DNA from: Anadara kagoshimensis
Lineage: Eukaryota > Mollusca > Bivalvia > Arcoida > Arcidae
DNA length: 64,000 nucleotides
Direction: 5' to 3'
Assembly (NCBI GenBank): GCA_021292105.1
Contig: CM037867.1
Coordinates: forward strand, 42,795,843-42,859,842
Made by a program: the position numbers and the translations under genes. This document shows positions 1-11,300 of the stretch, in pieces. The notes beneath the pieces were generated by a model. It made no database searches. It saw only the letters and a list, made by a program, of their open reading frames with translations, and had not been told where the DNA came from. The number at the start of each line of letters is the position of its first letter. Position 1 is the stretch's first letter.

Positions 1-1444
1 TATTATACACGTGATATTCCATCCAGCTTGCCACTCTATTATCTTTAACATGGGTATAAATAATTACCTGTATTATAAACGTGATATTCCATTCAGCTTG
101 CCACTCTATTATCTTTAACATGGGTATAAATAATTACCTGTATTATACACGTGATATTCCATCCAGCTTGCCACTCTGTTATCTTTAACATCGGTATAAA
201 TAATTACCTGTATTATACATGTGATATTCCATCCAGCTTGCCACTCTGTTATCTTTAACATCGGTATAAATAATTACCTGTATTATACATGTGATATTCC
301 ATCCAGCTTGTCACTCTGTTATCTTTAACATGGCTATAAATAATTACCTGTATTATACATGTTATATTCCATCCAGCTTGCCACTCTATTATCTTTAACA
401 TGGGTATAAATAATTACCTGTATTATACATGTGATATTCCATCCAGCTTGCCACTCTATTATCTTTAACATGGGTATAAATAATTACCTGTATTATACAC
501 GTGATATTCCATCCAGCTTGTCACTCTGTTATCTTTAACATGGGTATAAATAATTACCTGTATTATACATGTAATAGTCCATCCAGCTTGCCACTCTGCT
601 ATCTTTAACATCGGTATAAATAGTTACCTGTATTATACACGTGATATTCCATCCAGCTTGCCACTCTGTTATTTTCAACATGGGTATAAATAATTACCTG
701 TATTATACATGTGATATTCCATCCAGCTTGTCAGTCTGTTATTTTTAACATGGGTATAAATAATTACCTGTATTATACATGTGATATTCCATCCAGCTTG
801 TCAGTCTGTTATCTTTAACATGGCTATAAATAATTACCTGTATTATACATGTTATATTCCATCCAGCTTGCCAGTCTGTTATCTTTAACATGGGTATAAA
901 TAATTACCTGTTTTATACATATGATATTCCATCCAGCTTGCCACTTTGTTATCTTTAACATCGGTATAAATAATTACCTGTATTATACACGTGATATTCC
1001 ATCCAGCTTGCCACTCTGTTATCTTTACCATCGGTTTAAATAATTACCTGTATAATACACGTGATATTCCATCCAGCTTGTCACTCTGTTATCTTTAACA
1101 TCGGTTTAAATAATTACTTGTATAATACACGTGATATTCCATCCAGCTTGACACTCTGTTATCTTTAACATGGGTATAAATAATTACCTGTATTATACAT
1201 GTGATATTCCATCCAGCTTGTCACTCTGTTATCTTTAACATGGGTATAAATAATTACCTGTATTATACATGTGATATTCCATCCAGCTTGCCACTCTTTT
1301 ATCTTTAACATCGGTATAAATAATTACCTGTATTATACACGTGATATTCCATCCAGCTTGCCACTCTGTTATCTTTAACATCGGTATAAATAATTACCTG
1401 TATTATACACGTGATATTCCATCCAGCTTGCCACTCTGTTATCT
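1..1444. repeat. 70-bp minisatellite, about 20.6 copies, continues past left edge
   Basis: The 70-bp unit starts at position 1 and repeats at 71, 141 and so on, with scattered substitutions, until it stops abruptly at 1444. Read on the minus strand, every unit contains CAGGTAATTATT, which looks like a splice donor (CAG|GTAATT), and a CACGTG-type motif. ORFs seen inside it only reflect the repetition. Confidence 0.97.
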
Positions 1445-1532
1445 GGGTAGGTTTTATCTCCTTTTCAATGGTTTTCTTCTCGTGTTCTTTTATTTTATCA
1501 TCCTCTGTTGTTTGTTTCATGCTAAACTCTTT
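1398..1532 (-). CDS. Possible first coding exon of a gene continuing off the left edge
   Basis: On the minus strand, an acceptor-like tract ending TTTTAG (1533-1534) is followed by 12 nt and an ATG at 1520. The frame encodes 41 residues, starting MKQTTEDDKIKEHEKK and rich in K and E, up to a donor-like CAG|GTAATT at 1398, where it ends in phase 0. The last 46 nt of this candidate exon are also the first part of the 70-bp repeat unit. No downstream exon can be seen because the array runs off the window. Product unknown. Low confidence: the charged N-terminal stretch and flanking splice motifs are the only support. Confidence 0.25.
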
Positions 1533-2369
1533 CTAAAAGAAATGAAGATTGCAGTGCAGAATGATGCATTTGGCAACAGTCACAAGACTAAACCCTATGT
1601 AACAAAGACGCGTTTGCTGGTGCGTGCCTGTTACCAAATGCATCATTTGAAGACAAAAGGTAACAAAACTTCAAAAGTACCGTACACAATAAAAGGTGTT
1701 ATCCAGTACTAGGAATTGGAAGCAAATAGATTTGTAAAATTGGTAGCATATTAGACACTGATTTCGACATAAAAGCAAGATCAGTCTCAGCTTTTAATGA
1801 AATATAACTCGGATTGGATTGATAAACTGCTTTATATTAAAATAAATAAGTAACTCCTTGAAATAAATTACTTTTCCGCGGTATTTTATCAAACTTTATA
1901 TTGTTCTTAATACAAAAAATAAAATACTATACAATTCTTAACAACTTCATAGATTACATATAGAGTCGTGGTTTTATTGTTTAATAAAATTATGTTTTTT
2001 TAATATTTATGAAATATTGTTTGTAAAATAAGTCAGATGGCTGTGGAACCTCTAATAGTACTATATCAACGTCACTGGAAAGTTGTTCTAAAAGAAAAGA
2101 CTTCAGCATTGTGTTACAAAAACAATGAATCTAAATATATCGTATCTTTACAATTTTATTTTTTTTATGTCTGTTTTGTTTTCTGTTGTTTTTTTTATAA
2201 TTGTTTTGTGTGGTGTTCTTAATTGCGTTGGCTGTTATTAAGTAAAGTATATGCTTTTCAGTTTCAAATCATTGCCACCTCATTGAAAAGTTTGTTATAA
2301 ATGATTCTATTTACAAGAAACTAAATCACATTCAACAATATAGATACTACAATACAAAGACAAACGATT
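1445..2369. other. Non-coding AT-rich stretch with one hairpin
   Basis: No supported gene apart from the candidate exon at its left edge. A 19-bp inverted repeat with one mismatch lies at 1561-1579 and 1628-1646 (ATGATGCATTTGGCAACAG and its partner), with a 48-nt loop. The rest is AT-rich sequence without clear structure. Confidence 0.6.
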
Positions 2370-2806
2370 ATGATTATTATATATTTCGAACATGCTTCAC
2401 AATTATTACACTATGATAGAACTTGCATGTCCCACTATGGAAACTTTATACAAAGCAAGCTGCTTACTAATAAATTGTTGACCAAGGAATTTTGCAAGCC
2501 CATGACTATCAAGGCCCTCAAAACGTTTTATGACCGTCATTGCAACATTGTTTGAAGTTTCTGTATTCAAAATTACCTTAAATAAATTTGAAAACCCATA
2601 GTTCCATGTTCCTTTCATTCTCAATTTCGATTTCACATGTGGCGGTGTAGCTAGTTAAACAGGTGGTATTAACCTTTTCGGAACACACGGTCTCATTTCC
2701 CTGGTTGAGTTTACGTGTTAAACTTGATTTGCCAGTTTCAAAATTAATAATTTGCTTTTGAATTGTGATTCGGACAATGGTCGGTATGTTTGTTTTGACG
2801 CTGAAC
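2370..2806 (+). mobile_element. Reverse-transcriptase element fragment (3' end), copy A
   Basis: Plus-strand translation at 2383-2555 gives the C-terminal part of a retroelement polymerase (QLLHYDRTCMSHYGNF, then KLLT...KALKTFYDRH). This aligns with the copy at 27.8-28.3 kb. It is followed by the family's shared non-coding tail, which contains a pattern like CTTCCCTGGTGGAAGTTCACG (diverged here) and ends near GTATGTTTGTTTTGA. It is 5'-truncated and not functional. The RT type resembles Penelope-like elements, but the clade cannot be fixed by eye. Confidence 0.7.
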
Positions 2807-3270
2807 AACTATAACATAAAAATTAAGTTTTGTGTTGAACTCTTATACTATGCCTCATATACTTTTTAAGATAAGTACTTACCTGTGACATTTTAAACTT
2901 TCTTTTCGAGTTTTACTTCTTGAATGCCAATTTTTCTGATGGTAATTATGTATGTTCAATTTATCTGACTGTGCTCATATGCCGCTGTCTTGATGCTGCT
3001 GTATGCAAAGTAAGTATGATTAGATTTTAAAATGATGGAATTGTTCACATATCGATTTATCGCCGTCCCATCTGTCTTTGGCGTGTAGAACTGCTGTAGC
3101 TATTAAACACCTTCCCAGTCAGTATAAATGCTGATTATATTCTCCGATAAAGCACCAATCATAATTCATAATGCAATTTTTGTATTAATAATTTTTACTG
3201 AAGTACTTAGATATGATGAAGTGTTATAATAAGTTTAAATGTACCTATTTATACAGCAGCACTGTGAAAT
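2807..3270. other. No recognisable feature
   Basis: AT-rich sequence; neither ORFs nor repeats were recognised here. Confidence 0.5.
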
Positions 3271-4143
3271 TGTTAGGACTGCTGATACTCCGTTAGTACT
3301 ATGGAATTAGTATTTGTTGAAGGTACTGTAATTAGTGGTCCCAGTATATGTTATTCTTTTCATTTCGGGTTTGGATTTTCTTTCATCTGTTCGTTGGCTG
3401 TTGTAAAATGTATGTGCTTATAGTTTTCTGGGATTTTGTTTGTTCAAAAACTGATTTTTGTTTAAAAAACATTACAAATCACTATATACTAGTATTATAA
3501 ATATATTTCATATTTCGTCAAGTTTAATCAAATCTATCATACTAAAAACAGGAGGAACCAATAACACGACAACAAAGTAAAGAAAGGATAGACACATATC
3601 GTCTCCACTGATTATAATTCTGGACTTACGACCGACGCTTGAGTTAATGTCTAGTTATACACGGATACGTCTATTTGAAATTATAAATAACCTTTATATA
3701 ACTGTATAACTTTATAATAACTGTAAAATATGTTAGGACTGCTGATACTCCGTTAGTACTATGGAATTAGTATTTGTTGAAGGTACTGTAATTAGTAGTC
3801 CCAGTATATGTTATTCTTTTCTTTTCGGGTTTGGATTTTCTTTCATCTGCTCGTTGGCTGTTGTAAAATGTATGTGCTTATAGTTTTCTGGGATTTTGTT
3901 TGTTAAAAAAACTTATTTTTGTATAAGTAAATTTCAAATCACTATATACTATATTCATATTTCGTCAAGTTTAAGAAAAAATCTATCATACTAAAAACAG
4001 GAGGAACCAATAACACGACAACAAAGTAAAGAAAGGATAGACACATATCGTCTCCACTGATTATAATTCTGGACTTACGACCGACGCTTGAGTTAATGTC
4101 TAGTTATACACGGATACGTCTATTTGAAATTATAAATAACCTT
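3271..4143. repeat. Tandem duplication of a ~415-bp segment
   Basis: The segment beginning TGTTAGGACTGCTGATACTC at 3271 recurs at 3731, an offset of 460 bp. Both copies end near ATTATAAATAACCTT (about 3690 and 4143). They differ by a few substitutions and small indels in the AT-rich middle. No coding potential was seen in either copy. Confidence 0.9.
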
Positions 4144-5144
4144 ATTATTTATCAAACAATTAACCATGTACAAGTCAACTTGAAATAAAGCGTTTCAATA
4201 CCCAAGCATGTTGTATTCAAATCAAACTGTTTTACAATGCACCTTATACTGATCGCACTAAAGATCTTAATTCTTGAAAGTAGAGTGCAACATTGTTTGA
4301 TTAATCGACAGACATTAAGTTGTAGAGTTTTTCTTGAAGCAGAGTCACCATTTGTTTTTTCCTGAAGCTTTTATGTTTTGCTGTAAGGTAAACTAGTGTT
4401 TAATTATGAACAAAACAACAAATAGTTCAAAAGCAAAATATATTTTAATACTAATGAGTGAATTATTGCAAAAATACATATAAATATAATGATTTATTAA
4501 TAAAAATATAAACCTGTATATAGTATATAATAATTATATAAATGTACAATATATGAATTACAAATGCATTATATATATGAAAATATATCTTTGTTTCTTA
4601 TTGATAACCTAAACATATATATAAAAACCAAACAGGATTAAATGTTAAACCACCGAAGGTTCCGAAAAACCCACAAATAGTGCAGCTCTTCGGAATATTT
4701 CAGAAGTTATGGTATTGACACATTTGCACCGACAGTAAAACTATTTTTCAAAGAGGCTACATACACACCGCATTCACTCACTTGTGTATTATGTACAAAT
4801 AAAGACGAAAGTCAGTAAGATTAAGGAATTCCGTGTTTATGGAACTGTAGTACTTAAATAACTTATTTTCTGCTCACGTACAAATGTAAATTATAATTTT
4901 TTCGCAAAAATTTTACACCAGTGAATTTCATGTTTACAAGTTTGTAAACAGACTAGAAATTTTCTTTTCTATCTTGCAAAAATACACTAATGAAACCGGT
5001 TATTAGGGGGCGGAAAAATCATTGTTACATGACTTCAAAGTTTAACATGATTTAACAACACCGAAATACGAAATTTATTTGAAAAATAACCTTAAAGAAC
5101 CTCATTACACAAAAGCGATGTATAATTGAGGATACTTCATAAAT
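4144..5144. other. AT-rich intergenic / 3' flank of the EGF-ZP gene
   Basis: No gene seen. The part nearest 5144 is the presumptive 3' UTR of the minus-strand EGF-ZP gene. A minus-strand AATAAA lies at 5074-5079, 66 nt beyond the stop codon, and is the nearest candidate polyadenylation signal. Confidence 0.5.
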
Positions 5145-5353
5145 CTACGCAGTTATTTTTGCCCTTGGAATGAAAAACGAATGTCCATTTGATTCAGAAA
5201 TTATAGTGTTGACCCTTGATCTTGTTTTTGTAACTGTTATTGCTAACACTATACAGGCTATCAGTAAAGTCAGAACAAACGCCGCCATTACAATAATTAC
5301 TATTACAATGTCTCTAGATCTAAAGCAATCTTTCTCTGGTTCTTCTTGGTTTT
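5145..5353 (-). CDS. EGF-ZP gene, exon 10 (transmembrane helix, tail, stop)
   Basis: Residues 499-566 plus TAG. An acidic NQEEPEKD run leads into a transmembrane helix of about 26 residues (IVIVIIVMAAFVLTLLIACI and onwards), then a basic KTRSR stop-transfer and a short cytoplasmic tail. The acceptor is CTTGCAG. The plus-strand ORF here is a shadow. Confidence 0.88.
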
Positions 5354-8300
5354 CTGCAAGATAAAAAATAAATCATTTGAGAATTAAAATGCAACTAATT
5401 TAAGGATCTGCCTAACTTCCAACTTAGAAACCATCCTGTTTTGAATGAACGTACATAAAGTGATAAGATGACATATAACGAAAACATTTTCAATTGCGCC
5501 AGGTGTCCTGTTTGATCACGTTTCAATTTTAAATTGATGCCAAATTATTGAGTATTAATAATAGTGTATATTTATATAATTATTTGAAGTTGAAAATGGC
5601 AAACCTAAACCAATTTACAACAACGCCCAGATTTGCTTAAAAACGCTTAAACTAATTTATTCGCTGGCTCATCGAAAATCTTGGAACTTTTGAAAGTCGT
5701 GAAAGCTCGCCTTCAGCCTTATTCAAATAAAGTCCATTTTACATTTGACATAATTTAAACGTGGATTCTAAAACGTCTAAAGAATAACTCTTACGTAGTG
5801 TTTTCTTTTACGTATTAAAATCTAAAAACAACTTTAGATTTATCTATCCATTACTATTTCTGAATATAAATAAAAATAACGTGTGTTACAAATGATTAAT
5901 TAGTCATTATTCTTCAAAAACAGCAAGTTAAGATATAAATATTTGGTATTTACTCTTGATTCAGGTTATTTTGCCAAGCACTATACAAATCGCAAAGAAA
6001 AATATACTAAATATACCCTCAATAAAATGCTAAGAGGTTTTCAAAAGGCAACATGATTGTTGTTTTTTGGTGGGCTAATTTACTAACAGATAGTGGCACA
6101 AACTGTCTACAAATGTTTAATAATTTGTTTTTAATTCATATGAAGCATAACGTCCACAGAAACTTGTTAAATCTAGCGAGAAGTCGTCCACATAATTCTT
6201 TTTTCTTTCTATTGTCAATATTTCTTTTTCTATGTAGCAATAAAATATACCTGCATCTTCTGCTTATGGTGTATTTGTTTCATAGTTAATGCGCTATATA
6301 AGGGCTTTGGAAGTTTACTTTTTTAAACCTATATGCTAGTTTTCAAAGTTTTTATTTCGCTATTATCATTTTAACATTTACCGTTATGTTTGTGTTTGTT
6401 TCATTGATATATTTACCTCGACTCGGCTGTCGTTGGATGGGATCTATAACTTCTATTATTCCTGATATTGTTCTCTCCTCTGTATTCTTTGCATTACTTG
6501 TACTACGCTTTTTTCTTCTTGCGGCTGCACCACCATCTGCTGCGCCTGCGTCGCCGGGTACGCCAGCGGAAGTATCTACAGTGCCTGCGTCAGGAGCTGT
6601 GGCGTCATTGATTGGTTGAGTGTCTGCAGCTGCACCACCGTCTGGTGCAGTCCCAGCTCCAGCATCTCCAGCAGGTGGATTAGCTGGAGCAGTGTTTTCA
6701 GCAGGTTGTCCACCGTCAGCGGCAGGATCCGTTGCCGCTGCAGGATTCGTTGCCGCTGCAGGATCCGTTGCCGCTGCAGGATCGGCTTTCTTCGAACTGG
6801 CAGGCTTCTCACCTGCTGCACAGTCGGGCTAAAATTGAATAAAGATATAAAGTAACACACGTATCGCACAATTTAGTGGATTGTGTTGCCTAGGAGATTT
6901 CTGTAGTAAAACGATTCCGTGAGAAGATTTAAAGATCAAGAAATATAAAATTATTGATAATTTCGCCTAGTGAGTGCTCAAAAGACAATAAGCACGTATT
7001 TGCTTGATATGTGTGCATCGAATGCGGTTTAGGGACAAGATAGCAATTTGAAAATGACATTTTATGTATTTGGTCGATAAAGCCCATAGCATGATTTTTT
7101 AATGAATTTATAGATTACGAGTTCCTAAAATCCGGTAGCATGGAGATTATGTTGATAGTAGCGACATTACTTATAGATGAAAACAAAATATGTATGAAAT
7201 TTTTCTACTGGAAAATTAATTTTGGTAGATCCATAACATGGTGACGTCGTCGTTTTGTGCGTACGGTCGAAATGTCTGATTTGACGTCTTTTTTATCTAT
7301 GGCGTCACGAATGTGTCGTCTTCGGCGCCTACAGATTATGGCGGGGTCGCTGTGTTGCGTATCATTTAGAACAATTTCTGCATTCACAAAAGATAAGAAT
7401 TTTACAATATCAATGTAAACTGTAACGGAAACTAAAAGCTAAAAGTAACACTTTTTCATTAATTTGTAAATTATTTAAAAAAAACTAAGTCGAATACGAC
7501 CCCTGATTTTTACATATATTGCACATAAATATATAAGTTTAATTTTCGGTAACTAAAAAATAGGAGGACGTCAAGCTACCACCTTTTTCATAAAATTACA
7601 TCAAAATCCTGAATCAAGAAAAAAGCCTTATTCCTTACGTAAGAATTTACCATTAATGCCCTAGTATAGTATTTAGTTTTATAAACGTCAATCGCTTACT
7701 AAAAGATATCACAAAGACCCATGATAATAGATTATCAAAGATTTGAACCTGGCAGAGAAACGATAAACGTGTTTTGTTGGACCAGTATTATCATATAAGC
7801 TGGACAGTCACTCCAGTGTCTAGACTTGAATTTAACTCAGTACCAGTACATTGTATGTCATTAGTTTTTTTCTAAAAAGACGCAAGATAAACTTACAATT
7901 TCACATAGTGTCTCATCTCCTCGTTTGCAGATTCGAACACCACAACTAAATGCTACTCTATCTGAATCCACAAATTTGAAAGCTTTCAACATGATTTCTG
8001 CAGCATTGTGTTCTGTACCTTTCTCGGATGTAAACTTAGATTGGGACTGACCGTAATCGTAGTAGATGACATTTTTACCAGCTCGTGTTGGACACCTATA
8101 AAATATTACACGCAAAAGTAAAATATAAATCAACTTCTGCTAAAGTAATTCTAAATCAGCAGACAAAATACAAAGTAGACAAAACATGCTGAAGTTAACA
8201 TTTAACTAATGACAATACCATTAATCAATTATGATAGCATGCATATAAATGTTTTATATTAATTATATAATTAGTATTTTTTAAATCCATGCGTTTGAAC

Positions 8301-11300
8301 ATTTTACCTGGTTTTATACAATGAAATAGAAAGAAAGAGTTCTAAAAAGTACGTTAAGCAGAACGTGACAAAATTAAAAAAAGAAATCCAAAGTGTACTT
8401 TGCCACAAGTGACTAGACGCCCCTAGCGCCATAGTTTACATGGTATAATGATCACAAACAAACATACAAATAAAAGATAAAATGAATTAGTTTTAAATGG
8501 TTTTTTTTAATATTTTCTGAACACAACTGCTGAAAAGACAAAATACATTTAAGAAAACTCGGCACGCAATCAGAGCATGTATGCATTAACGGGTAGTTGC
8601 AAAAAGATCTCCAGGCGAGTCTAAAAAAGATGCTGTATAAATGAGGCGAATGAAAATTAAATTGAGATGTTGTGTATTTAAACTTAAAATTGATTTTGAA
8701 AGTTTAAGAAAACGTTCTGATAAGCTTAAGCCGGCGTATTTCAGACAACTGATTAACCTATAGTATATTTCTACATGGGCAATAGTTTTATTCACTAAAA
8801 ACATAGTAATAATGTAATTTTAATAGATAATCCAATAACTTACGCATCTTCTAATATTTTATAAACTTTAGGATTGTCTGAATTGGTGTTATTAGCTGAA
8901 CAGTTCATCAACAGTAATGATGTATAAACTAAAATAAAGATAAATATTACTTTTATTTACAATATCTTATTTGAAAGAAAATAGTAATTATTTGTAGCTA
9001 CAAAACTTGAAAAATTAAGCATTACGCAAATACACCAAGACAACAAAATAAATATATGAATAAAAAACAGGATAAACATATAAACAGACCGCGGTTTATT
9101 AAACTTTCGACTGGGAATAGTTAAATAATATAATGGAACAAAATTATGTTCATTGTTTGTTGGACTGAAATCACCACACTTATTTTTCAAACAGTGTGCC
9201 GTAATGCGTTCATTTAATAATAAAAAACCTGTAAATACAAAACAACGAATTTAAAAGCTGAAATGTTTCCAATACAAAAGCATATAAATATGTACTTGGT
9301 ACTGATAATGCACCAACAACGCCTCTGTATACATGTTACCCATAAGTCATTGTAGAAAATATAAAGAAATAGAACTTTTAGACATATAAAGAATTGTAAT
9401 ATAATGTAAAGATGTAATGATCTTATGATTAGATACGTAACACAACTTTACTATGGTTTAATGAATATTATGTGAATATGTAAAAGCATTAAAGCTATGC
9501 TTTATAACATGTCCATTGTTTGTATTTACGCGTGTTTCACCTATGACTATTCTTTCACTTCAAATATTTGATATTATGTGTTATAATAATTCAATCTACG
9601 TTTTATCACACGTAATAATTTAATCGTTTATAGCAAAAACTGGTATCGTAACTGAATTTATTATAAGTAAATTTTCTAAGCATGTAAATGTACTATAATT
9701 ACCTGAGTCATCGTCAAGGAAGAATAGTAGTTTGAATTTCTCTCCTACAGATAACTGCTGAACCTTCTCATTCTTCTCACTCAAGAACCTGAACTCCACA
9801 GGGGCATACACTTTCTCTTTTTCCTGATTATCAAGATTCTTTCTACAAGGAAAAAAACAAAATTAAACACGGACATCTATTCTATATTTTTTGATAGATC
9901 GAACCCATTATTTTTTAAATACCCACATAACTCCACAAATTATTTTCTGTGCCCGGATGGTCATGAGTAGCTTGAAAGTAGAATTTGACTGTTTAATGTC
10001 AACTTATTGTTCTTAAAATGGTGCAGACTAAAGAAACCTAATCTATTTTTGGCAGTAAATTGCTATGCCTTAATGATCTACTATCAATTTCTTTTTTCAT
10101 TGATAACCTTTAATTTCATCATTATATATTTTGAAACGAGATTTCATTTTGGTGTATCGAATTTTAAAAAGAACCGACTAGATGAATTTCTATAATAAAT
10201 TTGGACATGGTAAGGTATACAGATTACACAAGCTATGACTATATTCAAAAAAATTTTCTTCAACAATTTCTGTCTTTTTAATTTATTGGAAAAACCCAAG
10301 AGCTTGAAATATAGACATACTTTTTATCGAGGTTAACAGCTCCCAGCAATGATCCCATTTCCACGTCTGATGCTCTGTGAACACATCTGACGTTTAATGT
10401 CAGATCTGATGGTGATATAATTGGTGGTGTATACGTCACTAAAGCTTGTGTAGAATATACGATGTCATCTCCCTGTAATTATGGTGAAAGTTATTTAAAA
10501 ATGAAGTTAATTAATTTGTGATTAAGCGTGTAGTTTGCTATAATCAATGGAATGAAAAAGAAAAAAAACAAACGAACAAGGGAAACAGTAAACTATATAT
10601 AGACACTACATATTATAAAGCTCATGGCTTTGATGGAAAAATGGATACAATCACAAGATAATTCTCAGTAGGGTGGTTAAAATTTTGTTGTGTAAACCAA
10701 ATTGTCTGACTTTTTTCAAAACCACTGGTTCTTAAAATGCGAATCAGAATTATATTACCAGACAATCAACCGTCAACCTGTATTATACGTATATAATACT
10801 TAGACTAACTCTTAAACCAGAATTGCAATAAATTCGTCCATCTTTAATATACTCTAAATGACGAGAAACACATGTTATTCAAACTACAATTGAAAGACAG
10901 CAAAGCCGTCACCCATAAATATCATTAAAAATTGGATTGGGAACATTTGAATGACTCCATCCCTAGACTATTAGTTGCAATGCAAGTTGGAGTGTATATC
11001 CAAATTTAAAACTATTTCCACCACAGGGCAAGATCTAAATGGCCATGTGTCTATTTGTAACATTTTCTATGTGCTTCAGGCACTTTTAAGTTTGATTCAT
11101 GCGCTCCAAACTATAATAAAATCTACGATGATACAGTAATTACAACAAAAGTAGTACATTAATAATTGGAATCAACGATCACCAAGCTGTTCTTGCTTTG
11201 ACATTTGGGTTGTTTCTATAACAACTTGTGTAGTTCTTTATTGCGTAGGTTGTTGTCGTGTGCATTTTTCAGTTCCCTTTCTTTTCTTTCAAATAATTTA

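Noticed and set aside
5170-5364. 64-codon plus-strand ORF with hydrophobic content
   Set aside because: Antisense of the transmembrane exon of the EGF-ZP gene.
6576-6869. Minus and plus ORFs of 70-97 codons over the EGF-ZP linker exon
   Set aside because: Shadows created by the GC-rich 18-bp repeats; only the frame giving PDCAAGEKP and RRKKR links to both neighbouring exons.
7205-7387. Arg-rich minus-strand ORF (RRRRRH, TKRRRH) with an acceptor-like site inside an EGF-ZP intron
   Set aside because: Its only open frame needs phase 1 on entry, but the preceding exon ends in phase 0. It runs into a stop without a good donor, while skipping it joins the flanking exons perfectly.
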